Source: Serripes groenlandicus
Lineage: Eukaryota; Mollusca; Bivalvia; Cardiida; Cardiidae
Assembly: GCA_031761405.1 (NCBI GenBank)
Contig: JASEVX010000005.1
Coordinates: 31,235,127-31,299,126, forward strand
DNA length: 64,000 nucleotides
Reading direction: 5' to 3'
A program made the translations under genes and the position numbers. The notes beneath the pieces are model-generated. The model was given only the letters and a program-made list of their open reading frames with translations, had not been told where the DNA came from and made no database searches. Shown here one piece after another: positions 52,729 through 63,171 of this stretch (the stretch's first letter is position 1; every line of letters begins with the position of its first letter).

Positions 52729-52740
52729 GTCAGTCAATTG
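52395..52740 (+). mobile_element. SINE B with expanded (AATC)n tail
   Basis: Head lost; body GTCTATGTGTAAAAGCAATC and GTAGTACTGGTGTGATATTC. The 3' domain (TTGGAAAATTGTTGAAAACT) is duplicated, and the tail has grown to about 160 bp of AATC/AGTC repeats. Confidence 0.8.
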
Positions 52741-52814
52741 TCTGCAATTATTGGCAGATGACACAATGTTCCTTTGCACTGTGACTTGTGTAGGAATACA
52801 ACTTCTGGGTAACT

Positions 52815-52995
52815 TGCAGACCACTATAAATAAGGAGGAGTAAGCTGGTCTTTTCCCACCAATATCTCTCTTATGACTCGAATAAACCCAATGTTGTGGG
52901 TACTGAAAAGAATTGTCTCAATGAGATGATTCTTTTGAGTACTCACAACATAGGGTTAAAGGGTCAAATAAGGATTTTAGAACAAGAAATACGAC
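52815..52995 (+). mobile_element. CCAGATAAGG foldback element
   Basis: ATAAGGAGGAGTAAGCTGGT, palindromic core CCCAATGTTGTGGGTACTGA with its inverse, then GGTCAAATAAGGATTTTAGA. Ends worn. Confidence 0.75.
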
Positions 52996-53224
52996 AGCAA
53001 ATCCTTTGAGTATTGTGTTAAGTCTTATGAGATTTTTCTAAAATTGATTTGTTCAAAGATATTTTTTAAATTCAGATCAGAACAGAATTCACATGACAGG
53101 TAAAGGGTTGCGTTATTTCTCCCAGAGACTCTGAGAGTGTGGAATTTTATTGACATGTCTTTTTTCAGGAAATAAATATTCTTTTTTCCTCTAATGAACT
53201 CCCATTTTACAGTACTTTGTAAAT

Positions 53225-53400
53225 AACCCTTTGCCACATACAGCTAATCTGCTGCAAATGACTAAAAACATTAGGAAAATTATAGAAAACATATAGTGTA
53301 CCTCTGGTATAATCATCGAGAATAGATGCAATGGAGGAATTGCTTATTAGAAGGATTTTCTGCTTAAATCCAGTTTTCAAAAATTTCTTCTTCTGCAGAT
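53225..53400. mobile_element. TTAA-MITE, worn
   Basis: ACCCTTTGCCACATACAGCT and TCTGCTGCAAATGAC, then a decayed centre ending near CTTCTGCAGATGCATTAA. 52,996-53,224 shows nothing else. Confidence 0.5.
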
Positions 53401-53560
53401 GCATTAACCTTTTCCCACATACAACACATCAGCAGCAGATGACTTTAAAAAATGCCAAGCAAACTATATGGAAAATATATATAAATGAAAGTATAATAAG
53501 TGAAAAAAGTTGAAAACATTGTGGCAAAAGGAGAAATTGCTCACGATGAGCATCGTCACA

Positions 53561-53838
53561 GCCGAGCACCGGTAGCGACGCAGGCTGTCAATCCAGGGGT
53601 TGTGAGTTTGAATCCCGGCCAACTTTCTTTCCGACTATTGACAAAAGTCAACGCGACTTGCGTCATTCGTCTTCCACCAATGGTCCGTCTGTGTGGAAAA
53701 GCAGCCAGTTGCTTGGAAAGATTGTTGTGTGGAGTACTGGTGTGAGAAAACCAGGAAATGCATGAGTAGGTTAACTGGCCGCCGTGATATAACTGAGAGA
53801 TTGTTAAAAACACCGTTAAACCCCAATCAATCAATCCT
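53561..53838 (+). mobile_element. SINE B
   Basis: Head partly deleted (GCCGAGCACCGGTAGCGACG), B box GAGTTTGAATCCCGGCC, full body and (CAAT)n tail. The 3' domain has AACACCGTTAAACC in place of AACGGCGTTAAACC. Confidence 0.85.
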
Positions 53839-53850
53839 TTTGCCACATTT

Positions 53851-55423
53851 TTTAGATCACCTAGAGCCAAAGGCTCGAGGTGAGCTATTCTGATCACTCT
53901 GTGTCCGTCGTCCGTCGTCTGTCGTCCGTCGTTAACTTTCAGCTTTAAACATCATCTCCTCCTGAACCGCAAGAACAATTTCCACCAAACATCACAGGAA
54001 TGTGCCTTTGGTGGTCCTCTTTCAAAATTGTTCAAAGATTTAAATTCCATCGAGAACTTTGGTTGCTGCGGCATCAGAAAGGGGACAAAATGTCCAAACT
54101 TTAAAAATCTTCTCCTCCGAATCTGCTCGTCAGATTCAAATATAATTTGGTAGAAATGTTCCTTGGGTGACCCTCTATCAAAATTATTCAAGCCATACTG
54201 ATTGGTCGAAAAACATGGCAGTCAGGCGGCATCAAAAAAGGGGCAAAATGACAACATTTGAAAATTCCATTTTTATGACAGTGCTTGTCTGATTTTAAGA
54301 AAATATAATACGAATCTTACTGTAATGATCCTCTATTTAATTTGTTTAAGCCATTTTGATTGGTTACACAATCATAGCAACCAGGCGTCATCACAAAAGG
54401 GGTAAATTGAACTTTTAGCTACAAATGACAACCAACTCCTACCATTCCAATAGACCAATTTCCACAAAACATTGCAGGAATGTTCCTTTGGTGGTCCTCT
54501 TTCAAAATTGTTCAAAGATTAAAATTTCAATGAGAACTTTGGTTGCTGCGGCATCAGAAAGGGGACAAAATGTCCAAACTTTAAAAATCTTCTCCTCCGA
54601 ATCTGCCTGTCAGATTCAAATATAATTTGGTAGAAATGTTCCTTGGGTGACCCTCTATAAAAATTGTTCGAGCCATACTGATTGGTTGAAAAACATGGCA
54701 GTCAGGCGGCATCAGAAAAGGGGCAAAATGACAAAATTTGAAAATTCCATTTTTTTGAAAGTGTTTGTCTGATTTTAAGAAAATATAATACGAATCTTAC
54801 TGTAATGATCCTCTATTTAATTTGTTTAAGCCGTTTTGATTGGTTACACAATCATATCAACCAGGCGTCATCACAAAAAGGGTAAATTGAACTTCTAGCT
54901 ACAAATGACAACCAACTCCTACCATTCCAATAGACCAATTTCCACAAAACATCACAAGAATGTTCCTTTGGTGGTCCTCTTTCATAATTGTTCAAAGATT
55001 TAAATTCCATTGAGAACTTTGGTTCCATCAGAAAGTGAGAAAAATACCCAAATTTTAAAATCCTTTTCCTCCATAATCTACTTGTGCGATTGCAAGATAA
55101 GTTGGTAGAAATGTTCCTTTAGTGACCCTCTAAATAAACTATTGAAGCCATATTGATTTCGTTGAAAAACAGGGCAGCAAGGCGGCATCAGGAAAGGTGC
55201 AAAATGACAAAAACTTTATAATTCCATTCTTATTAAAGTTCTTGTTAGATTTCAAGATATAAATGGCCTTTACTGATAAGCTGTTTCTTGAGAAGTGTCC
55301 ACTCCTTGCAGTTTCATTTGCACTTCCTGATAAAATTTTCCCAGATATTTGCAGTTAAATATTTGCTACTAATTTACTATCAATTAGGTGATCGATTAAG
55401 GGCCATAGATGGCCCTCTTGTTT
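53851..55423 (+). mobile_element. AGCTCACC-type element, ~480-bp units
   Basis: 5' hairpin TCACCTAGAGCCAAAGGCTC with GAGGTGAG, GTCCGTCGTCCGTCGTC tract, then about 2.7 units with a period near 480 bp (the line CACAGGAATGTGCCTTTGGT recurs near 53,993, 54,473 and 54,953). 3' hairpin GGGCCATAGATGGCCC then TCTTGTT. Confidence 0.83.
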
Positions 55424-55492
55424 TCAAAAGTCGTCTGCTGTAAATTTATCTCAGAAAGCGTCTATATATTAGAAAGGGTTAACCCTTTCCCT

Positions 55493-55704
55493 CATATAGA
55501 CGCTTTCTGACGCCTCTGCAGCAGACAGCTTTTTGAAAACATAGTGACAAAAGAAGAAATTGCACAAAACGTGCAATTTCTCCTTTTGCCACAATGTTTT
55601 CCACTTTTAGTTATAGGTTATCCATTCAATTATGGAGATTTTCTATTGTTTGACAAAATATGTTCAAAGTCGTCTGCTGCAGAATTGTCGTATGAGGGAA
55701 AGGA
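55493..55704 (+). mobile_element. TTAA-MITE, full length
   Basis: Shares its left TTAA (55,489-55,492) with the preceding MITE; right TTAA 55,705-55,708. Ends GAGGGAAAGGA, one base off. Confidence 0.92.
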
Positions 55705-55708
55705 TTAA

Positions 55709-55995
55709 AAGTGTGTGGTTGTTGGAAAGGGTTAAAATGGAGTTATTCTTGCATTCTGCTAGATTGATCAATAAAAATTCAGTTTTATGGAATAATTTCC
55801 TGTTGATACTGTCATGTTGATTATTGTCATATTGGGGCTCTGCGACGTAATTTTGAGAGAAAACTGTTGATGCGATCTTGCAACGTGAAGACTTTTTTGC
55901 GTCAAACATTGCATGCACATTGTTCCCTGTAATTATTTTTCCTGAAATAGATGGAAATTCAATTTGAGACTCTGGTTTAATTTTATCATCCTTTT
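55709..55995. other. No recognisable feature
   Basis: Short AT-rich stretch with no repeat ends apart from an isolated GTTGGAAAGGGTTAAAATGG. Confidence 0.4.
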
Positions 55996-56520
55996 TAGCT
56001 CACCTGAGCACAAAGTGCTCAAGGTGTGTTATTGTGACCGCCTTTTGTCTGGCGTCAGTCATGTGTTATGCGTTGTCCGTCGTGCGTTGTCCATCGTGCG
56101 TTGTCCATCGTGCGTCGTCGGTCAACTTCTTCTCCTCAGTAACCAGTGGGTCAATTAGGATGAAACTTCACAAAAAGCATCGAAAAAAACTTTAAAATTC
56201 TTCTTCTCGCAAACTGGTTGGCAGATTTTCTAATAATTTTGTAGAAATGTTCCTTGGATGACCCTCTATCATATTCCTTCCCGCGATGTTGATTGGTCGA
56301 AAAAAATGGCCGTCAGGGGAGCGGGGCTATTTTGTCTTATATTGCTATAAGTGAAAACTTAAAAAATCTTCTCCTGAAAGTGTCGGGCCGATTTTCAAAT
56401 AATTTTGTACAAATGATCCTAAGGTAAAACCACTATCAACTTCCTTAAAGCCATGTTGATTGGTCTAAAAACATGGCGGGGGGCTATTTTGCCTTATTTG
56501 GCTTGAGTGAAAACTAAGGG
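55996..56520 (+). mobile_element. AGCTCACC-type element, 3'-truncated
   Basis: 5' hairpin TCACCTGAGCACAAAGTGCT, a long CGTCGTGCGTTGTCCATCGT tract, then two units like those at 45,921. No 3' hairpin. Confidence 0.78.
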
Positions 56521-56581
56521 TGAATCTTATCTTGCAGTATTCCACAAAAAAATAATTTCCTTTCCCATTTAACTTGTTTAA

Positions 56582-56806
56582 CCCCTATCCCTCATACAAT
56601 AATTCTGCAGCAGACGACTTTGAACATGTTTTGTCAAAAAATAGAAAATCTCTATAATTGAATGGATAACCTATGACTTAAAGTGGAAAACATTGTGTCT
56701 AAAGGAGAAATTGCTCGTTTTGAGCAATTTCTTCTTTTGTCACTATGTTTTCAAAAAGCTCAGTCTGCTGCAAAGCCTTCAGAAAGCGTCTATATGAGGG
56801 AAAGGG
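56582..56806 (-). mobile_element. TTAA-MITE, full length
   Basis: TTAA at 56,578-56,581 and 56,807-56,810. The left terminus is CCCCTATCCCTC. Confidence 0.9.
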
Positions 56807-56810
56807 TTAA

Positions 56811-57012
56811 ACCGATCCCACATAGAACAGCGGACAAATGTGAAAATATCTGTAAAAAAATATAACAAATCTTTATAAGTGAGATTATAGTTATTGAATA
56901 AAAATGAAAACATTGTGCCAAATGGAGAAAATTGTTCGGCATGACTAGTCTCAATGTTTTCAAAAGACATCTACTGCAGAGGTGTCTGAAAGCATTTTTA
57001 TGTGGGTAAGGG
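56811..57012. mobile_element. TTAA-MITE, adjoining copy
   Basis: Begins directly at the right TTAA of the previous MITE (CCGATCCCACATAGAACAGC) and ends TGTGGGTAAGGG with TTAA 57,013-57,016. A further decayed piece runs to about 57,260. Confidence 0.7.
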
Positions 57013-57279
57013 TTAAAACTTTAAACCAATTAAAACTTAAATACATATAACATTAATTTTGAAGACTTTTTAAAACATTGTGTAAATACGGTGAAAACAC
57101 TCATATAAAGCAATTTCCCCCTTTTTCCACAATGTTTTAAAAAAGTCTTTTAGCCAAATTATACTTCAGGGGGAAAAAATAGTGTTTGAAGCAAATTATC
57201 TTCTTTTTCCAAAATATTTTTAAAATTTGTCCCCTGCACAGTAGGCGGAAAATGAGGTTAACTGAGGTAAAAATGTTCA

Positions 57280-57655
57280 TGCAGCTCTGGTCGGAGGACT
57301 AGATAAGGAGGAGTAAACTGGTCTTTTCCCACCAATATCTCTCTTACATTACTCAAATAAACCCAATGGTGTGGGTACTCAAAGAATTCGTCTCACTGAG
57401 ACGATTTTTTTGAGTACCCGCAGAGCCTCGGATCCCCAGCTTGGCCAACATTCTTTCCGACGTTTGACAGAAGCCGCTGTGATATGCGTTATTCGTCTTT
57501 CACCAATGGGCTGTTTAACAGTCTATGTGGAAAAGCAGCCAGTTGAAAACGTCGTTAAACGCTAATCAATCATTCTTTGGTGTACCCACCACATAGGGTT
57601 AAAGGGTCAAATAAAGATTTTAAAACAAGAAAATACCATCTTATCCAGAGAGCTC
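57280..57655 (+). mobile_element. CCAGATAAGG foldback element split by a SINE
   Basis: Left arm AGATAAGGAGGAGTAAACTG and half of the core palindrome to TTTTGAGTACCCGC. SINE B remnant 57,421-57,572 (GTCTATGTGGAAAAGCAGCC, CGTCGTTAAACGCTAATC). Then ATTCTTTGGTGTACCCACCA and the right arm to CTTATCCAGAGAGCTCTG. The sequence on each side of the SINE is an imperfect repeat of about 17 bp. Confidence 0.8.
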
Positions 57656-57735
57656 TGTCTGGTAATAATATTGGTGACACCTTCCAAGACAGAAGCTAAA
57701 TAAATGGGAGAGCAAGCAATTAGATCTAACCTTAA

Positions 57736-57957
57736 CCCTTTCCCTCATATAAACGCTTTCTGACGCCTCTGCAGCAGACGGCTTTTTGAAAATATAGTGA
57801 CAAAAGAAGAAATTGCACAAAACATGCAATTTCTTCTTTTTTCACAATGTTTTCCACTTTAAGTCATAGGTTATCCATTCAATTATGGAGATTTTCCATA
57901 TTTTGACAAAATATGTTCAAAGTCGTCTGCTGCAGAATTGTCGTATGAGGGAAAGGG
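57736..57957 (+). mobile_element. TTAA-MITE, full length
   Basis: TTAA at 57,732-57,735 and 57,958-57,961. Confidence 0.95.
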
Positions 57958-58020
57958 TTAAATAACCTTTTTGTCAATCTAATTATTCATTAGAAACATG
58001 GAACAATAAAGTTTGTTTAA

Positions 58021-58242
58021 CCTTTTCCCTCATACGACAATTCTGCAGCAGACGACTTTGAACATATTTTGTCAAAAAATAGAAAATCTCTTTAATTGAA
58101 TGGATAACCTACGAGAAAAAGTGGAAAACATTGTGGCAAAAGGAGAAATTGCACGTTTTGTGCAATTTCTTCTTTTGTCACTATGTTTTCAAAAAGCCGT
58201 CTGCTGCAGAGGCGTCAGAAAGCGTCTATATCAGGGAAAGGG
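58021..58242 (-). mobile_element. TTAA-MITE, full length
   Basis: Left TTAA 58,017-58,020. The right end is GGGAAAGGGCC with TTAA lost. Opposite orientation to the MITE 60 bp upstream; together they could pair as a very large inverted repeat. A worn MITE piece follows to about 58,437. Confidence 0.9.
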
Positions 58243-58649
58243 CCACTTTTCGACCATTTTTAGGCATCTGCCGCAGATAGATGACACTGGAAAACAATGT
58301 GGCAAAAAAAGTTATTGCCCATAATGAACAATTTCTTTTTTTGTCACAATATGTTCAACTTTATTGAATAATTATATCTAATGTCTAAAATATTTCAAAG
58401 TTGTCTTCTGCAAATTTGCTGTATGTGGGAAAGGATTAAGGCTGTTGGTTATGTCTGTAGCCAAGCATATGTATAAGTTTCTTGCTACTGAGCTAGCTTT
58501 TGTAGCGATGTGTTAGAGCGTTTTCCTTCGGCTGTAGATTTTCCAGGAATTCAATGGATGTTCCCTGGAAAATCACCGGAATATAAGAACAATTTTCCAG
58601 GGATACTTTTCATGTATATTTTCCATGGTAATCTAAAAAGTGTGATGCG

Positions 58650-58860
58650 ATGATCTGATACTTTCCATGGACACCCTGGAATGGTTCCTTGGACACCCTG
58701 GTTGGTTCCTTGGACACCCTGGTTGGTTCCTTGGACACCCTGGAATGGTCTGTGGACACGTCGGTATGGTGCCATGGACACCCTGGAATGGTTCCTTGGA
58801 CACCCTGGAATGGTCTGTGGACACGTCGGAATGGTCCTATGGACACCCAAGAGTTTTCAG
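58650..58860. repeat. 24-bp minisatellite (GGACACCCTGGAATGGTTCCTT)
   Basis: About nine units of 24-27 bp with two variants (GGTTGGTTCCTT and GGAATGGTCTGT) and an inner duplication of a three-unit block (ATGGTCTGTGGACACGTCGG). Several frames on both strands stay open because the period is a multiple of three; none shows codon bias. Preceded by TTTTCCAGG/CCTGGAAAA words. Confidence 0.92.
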
Positions 58861-58999
58861 ACAATTGCCAGAAATTCTGCATCTTAACATTAAATTCCTT
58901 GCTTTTTTCCATGGTTTCGTATTTTGTGATAAGAAAATCTACAGCTGTGTCAATGTCAGAGTCCCTGTCAGGTTCTATCCTTTAGGACTGTTACTATAG

Positions 59000-59125
59000 C
59001 CCTTTCTCACATACAACTAATCTGCAGCAGACATCTTTGAAAACACTCGACACTCAACCATTTTTACTCAACACTCAACTTTTTTTTACTCGACACTCGA
59101 CCTTTCTTACTCGACACTATACACT
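59000..59125. repeat. MITE start followed by ACTCGACACTC repeats
   Basis: 59,000-59,045 is a TTAA-MITE left end (CCCTTTCTCACATACAACTA). It gives way to short repeats of ACTCGACACTC and ACTCAACACTC with T-runs. Confidence 0.7.
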
Positions 59126-59286
59126 CGACAATAAGAAACCCTCACCTCTATATCACCCTACTGAAGAAGGAAAGCCTCAGGACCTCAGCTCAACTCTCTG
59201 ACTATACTTCACTGCAGAATCAGTCACATTGAATGCCCATTGTTGTTAGGGACAACAGAACACTTCTGACTCTTTATGTTCATTCC

Positions 59287-59480
59287 CTTTTCCACATACA
59301 GACGCCTCTGCAGCAGACGACTTTTGAAAATATTGTGGCAAAGAAAGAAATCTGCTCTTAAGAGCAATTTCTCCTTTTGCTAAAATGTTTCCAACTCTAT
59401 TGTTAAACTTATCTTTTATATAAAGAGATTTCTGTATTTTTCTGCAGACTAATTCAAAGTCATCTGCTGCAGATAAAGGG
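59287..59480. mobile_element. TTAA-MITE, worn
   Basis: CCCTTTTCCACATACAGACG, GCTCTTAAGAGCAATTTCTC hairpin, and TCATCTGCTGCAGATAAAGG at the right. Confidence 0.65.
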
Positions 59481-59523
59481 TTGGTGCAGAGCTCTAGATC
59501 TGTGGTGTTTTGCATGTTCTAAA

Positions 59524-59695
59524 ATCGTTATCTGACCCGTAAACCCTATGTTGTGGGTAATCAAATGAATCCCTTTCAGTGAGATGATTCTTTTGATGAG
59601 TACCCACATCTTAGGGATTAGTTGGATAATTATTAGGACAGATATTTTGGGGAAAAGAGCTATAAACCCTATCTTATCTGGACCCCTGGTTGATG
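59524..59695 (-). mobile_element. CCAGATAAGG foldback element, reverse
   Basis: Core CCCTATGTTGTGGGTAATCA with inverse GAGTACCCACATCTTAGGG, then the left-arm sequence in reverse, ending CTTATCTGGACCCCTG. Confidence 0.78.
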
Positions 59696-59884
59696 TGTTA
59701 ATTCAGTGACATGTTGTGATTGATATCATCCATCTACAACTGAATATGGGTTCATTCTACAGAGAACCTCAGTCTGTCTGATGTGTATTGCCTAATCCCT
59801 ATTGATGTATGGTGACATTACATAGCCTCATTTAACCTGTGCCACAACACCAAATGTCAGTACTTTTAGTTCTTGAATCACCTG

Positions 59885-60014
59885 CCTCAGCTAACCCTAT
59901 TATGTGGGTACTTGAGACGATTCTTTTCAGTACACACAACATAGGGTTTGGTTGGATAATAAGAGAAATATTGTAGGGAAGAGAGCTGGATGCCCCTACT
60001 TATCTGGACCTCTG
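59885..60014 (-). mobile_element. CCAGATAAGG foldback element, reverse, second copy
   Basis: CCCTATTATGTGGGTACTTG to CTTATCTGGACCTCTG. The flanks (59,825-59,890 and 60,020-60,085) are diverged direct repeats (TTCTTGAATCACCTG), so a larger unit containing this element was probably duplicated. Confidence 0.75.
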
Positions 60015-60194
60015 GCATCATTAACCCTGTCTCCACTACACAAATGTCTGTACTTTTATTTCTTGAATCACCTGTCTCCGCAGGGGAGGGAAACATAGGG
60101 ATCACTTACTTATACATATTGTCAGGCGACATAATCATGTCTTCCTTTGAACACTCCTGTTTTGGCTTTCTTTTACAATGATTCAGATGTTTTA

Positions 60195-60239
60195 AACCCT
60201 TCCCACATTCAACAAATCTGCATCAGACACCTATCGAAG
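60195..60239. mobile_element. TTAA-MITE, 5' scrap
   Basis: AACCCTTCCCACATTCAACAA and CTGCATCAGACACC. Confidence 0.5.
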
Positions 60240-60790
60240 CATGAATATGGAACCTTATTAAGATTGTGCAAGCTCTCAAGGTTGCTCAACCTTTAGAGTA
60301 TGCAAGCTTGCAAGCTTGCAATTGGAACCAAAGAAATCTTAATTGCCAGCTTGCAAGATTTCAAGATAACAATCCTAAGCATTCAGTTAGATTGCGATTG
60401 GAACTTTCGAAATCTTAACTTAAAGCATGTGCAAGCTCATTTTAAAAGATGTTACAAGGTTGCAATCTCAAACAATATCAATCTTGTTTGCAAGCTTGCA
60501 ATATTGTTGTTGCCTTTTTCGTTACAGAGTATTTAGAAACTGCAAGCTTGTGATTTTCAATAGTGTTAAGCTTGCCAAAACTGCAAGCTTGTGATTTTCA
60601 ATAATTTTAAGCTTGCCAAAACTACAAGCTTGTCAGAATGTGGGAAATTTAAGAAACAAAAGCTATCAATAAGCTTAATTTCCTTGTGCGCACCTAAGTT
60701 AGCATAATATTGTAGGACTGCAATCTTAATAAGGTTGCAAGCTTATGGTGCACTTGTCAAGAGCTTGTTGCAAGCTAGTATTTTGGTTGG
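60240..60790. repeat. AAGCTTGCAA-rich symmetric block
   Basis: The words GCAAGCTT, AAGCTTGC and GCTTGCAA recur many times. A 14-bp inverted pair CCTTATTAAGATTG (60,252) / CAATCTTAATAAGG (60,722) flanks the block, and there are two direct units TGCAAGCTTGTGATTTTCAA / TTTTAAGCTTGCCAAAAC. It looks like a worn foldback or minisatellite-bearing element of unknown family. Confidence 0.65.
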
Positions 60791-60876
60791 GGGTTCCCCC
60801 AATTTTTACAAAGATTACACTACACTATAACTTCAAGCTAATCTTGATCAGCTTCATGTATCAGGTTAAAGTTTAA

Positions 60877-61080
60877 CCCTTTCCCACATACAGAAATTCT
60901 GCAGCAGACGACTTTGAAAACCTATAAACAAAAATGAGAGTTTAATTATTAAAAAGAGTTGAAAACCTTTTTTGGCACAAGGAGAAATTGCTTGTTTTGA
61001 GCAATTTCTTCTTTTGTCCCAATGTTTTCAAAAGACGTCTTCTTCAGAGGTGTCAGAAAGCGTCTGCATGAGGGAAAGGG
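60877..61080. mobile_element. TTAA-MITE, full length
   Basis: TTAA at 60,873-60,876 and 61,081-61,084. One arm is CACATA type (CCCACATACAGAAATTC) and the other CTCATG type. 61,085-61,500 shows nothing recognisable. Confidence 0.9.
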
Positions 61081-61504
61081 TTAAATGATAAATTTCATTT
61101 TGTCAGCTCTAAACTTCCTTTGTCAAAATCAATGAATCAATCAACATAGAAATATTTTTGGTGGTATTATTTATTGCATGCAATGCAAAAAAATGTCCTT
61201 GAAATATGCTTGAAAAATTTCTTGAATTATATTTTGAGAAACGAGTCAGAAGCCCTGCAAAAGAGTTAATATTAATGTAAAAGAGACCAAAGAGAGGGGA
61301 GAATGTGACATAATTGGTTACTTAGTCTACAAATACAAAATGGATTGCAGGGGGAAAAATCCATCACAAGTGGAAACAAAAAAAATCCACATCTCACCGT
61401 ATCTGGTCAATTGAACGATAAGCTTCTCCCACAGTTCAATATATCATGTGCAAGGATTCAGCTGTTGACTCCAGTGCTGGATTCGTTATTCTGTACATTT
61501 TGTG

Positions 61505-61733
61505 GAATATGGAACTTTCCCAACTGTAGACGCATTTTGACGCACGTACAGCAGTCAACTTTTGAAAACATTGTGATAAAGGGAGAAACTGCTCAAAACA
61601 AGCAATTTCTCCTTTTGCTACAATGTTTTCAACTTATTTCAGTAATTAAACCTTTATTAATAGAGATTTTCTGTGTTTCTGCTTAGATGTTTTCGAAGTC
61701 GTCTGCTGGAGATGTGTTGTATGCGGGAAAGGG
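61505..61733. mobile_element. TTAA-MITE, worn
   Basis: CTTTCCCAACTGTAGACGCA, hairpin around GCTCAAAACAAGC, and right end ATGCGGGAAAGGG followed by TTTTTAA. Confidence 0.7.
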
Positions 61734-61759
61734 TTTTTAAACGTATACCCTGCTCTTTG

Positions 61760-61940
61760 ATTCACAGAATTATGGGACACTATTTGTAAAACTCGGTGAA
61801 TGAGTAACAATTCAGATGCAGAATTATTTACGGACACTATTTGTAAAACTCAGTGAATGAGTAACAATTCAGATGCAGAATTATGGGACACTATTTGTAA
61901 AACTCAGTGAATGAGTAACAATTCAGATGCAGAATTATTT
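61760..61940. repeat. ~63-bp tandem repeat, three units
   Basis: ACACTATTTGTAAAACTCAG, TGAATGAGTAACAATTCAGA, TGCAGAATTATGGG. Units differ mainly by TTTACGG versus GGG at the join. Confidence 0.88.
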
Positions 61941-62084
61941 ACCCTCTGACTGCTGGAACCAATTTTGTGAAGCCTGCATGACGTGCCACAGATAGAGCCA
62001 GGCAAGACGGCACCGTCTGATTTGAGACTATTATTACTGTGTGGTGCTCATCAACACATTTTTATTTATATATTCTTATATTGC

Positions 62085-62402
62085 TATAATAGAGCTTGTG
62101 AACACAATAAATCTTCGATTTCTTATCTGACCTTCACCAAACTTAGGTAGTAGTTAAATATTGATGAGAGCTTGGTTCCTTTCGAAAACCAGCCAGATCC
62201 TCCCATGCATGACTGGATTATGGCCCTTGAAATTGTCAAAATTGCTATAAATTTAATACAGCTTGTGAATACAATAGACCTTCCATTTCTTATCTCACCT
62301 TCACCAAACTTAGATAGTAGTTATGAGAGCTCGGTTCCTTTTGAAAATGACCAAAAAACCATGCCAGTACAGCAATTAGGCCCTCATGGGCCTCCTGTTA
62401 AA
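62085..62402 (+). mobile_element. Hairpin-ended element, GGCCTCCTGTTA type, 5' end unclear
   Basis: Two units of about 175 bp (TCTTATCTGACCTTCACCAA, CTTGGTTCCTTTCGAAAACC, TTATGGCCCTTGAAATTGTC), then hairpin GGCCCTCATGGGCC and TCCTGTTA. Similar in layout to the AGCTCACC type. Confidence 0.6.
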
Positions 62403-62470
62403 ATTCAGCATTGCAAGAGTAATATACGGTAACTTTTTTGTTTAAAGTTGCATATTTGACAGGCCTTAAT

Positions 62471-62684
62471 CCTTACCCACGTACAACAAATCTGCAGCAG
62501 ATGACTTTGAAAACATCTAGAACGAATTATGGAAAATGAAGGTATAATTACTGAAAAGAGTTGAAAACTTTGTGGCAAAATGATATATTGCTCGTTTTGA
62601 GCAATTTCTCCTTTTGTCACAATTTTTTTTAGAAAGTTTTCTGCTGCAGAGGCGTCAGAAGGCGTGTGTATAGGTTATAAAGGG
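62471..62684. mobile_element. TTAA-MITE, diverged
   Basis: CCTTACCCACGTACAACAAA; hairpin TTGCTCGTTTTGAGCAATTTC; right TTAA 62,685-62,688. The terminus is worn (GTTATAAAGGG). Confidence 0.78.
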
Positions 62685-62744
62685 TTAAAACACCAACCAA
62701 TATTATTATTATTAAAGTTGCATATAGCAGGACCAGGCTTTAAC

Positions 62745-63167
62745 CATCACCAAATACAACAAACCTGCGGCAGACTACTGAAAACATCTAGGGAACTCGA
62801 AAAAAGATAAATGTCTTTAAAAATATAATTATTGATGACTGTAGTTATAAACTTTGTTGCAAAAGCAAAAATTTCTCAGTATGAGCAAATTCTCATTTTG
62901 TACAATGTTTTCAAAATCCGTCTGCTGCAGATGCATTAAAATTTCACCTGCATAGGAAAAGGATTTATTCCTTTCCAACATACAGACTCTATCTGACGCC
63001 TCGCCTCTACTGCAGACGGCTTTTGAAAACATTGTAGCAATTTCTCCTTTAGCAACAATGTTTTCAACTATTCAATAATAATGTTTCCATTTATAAAGGT
63101 TTTCTATATTTTTTTAAGGATAATTTCAAAGTCGTCTGCTGCAGATTTCCATGTAGGCGGGAAAGGG
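62745..63167. mobile_element. Two adjoining TTAA-MITEs, diverged
   Basis: The first runs 62,745-62,965 (CACCAAATACAACAAACCTG ... GAAAAGGATTTA). The second runs about 62,968-63,167 (CCTTTCCAACATACAGACTC ... GGCGGGAAAGGG) with TTAA at 63,168-63,171. The second has TCGCC duplicated in its arm. Confidence 0.7.
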
Positions 63168-63171
63168 TTAA

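Larger units (their letters stand above)
53408..55488. mobile_element. TTAA-MITE enlarged by two nested elements
   Basis: Left end CCTTTTCCCACATACAACAC after TTAA (53,404-53,407); right end CTATATATTAGAAAGGG with TTAA at 55,489-55,492. Between them are SINE B (53,561-53,838) and an AGCTCACC-type element (53,851-55,423). Confidence 0.82.

Noticed and set aside
52550..52740. (AATC)n tract as a telomere-like or independent satellite
   Set aside because: It starts exactly at the 3' domain of a SINE B copy, so it is an expanded SINE tail.
58551..58999. Six overlapping frames of 63-110 codons
   Set aside because: A minisatellite with period 24 keeps every frame open; no single frame is favoured.
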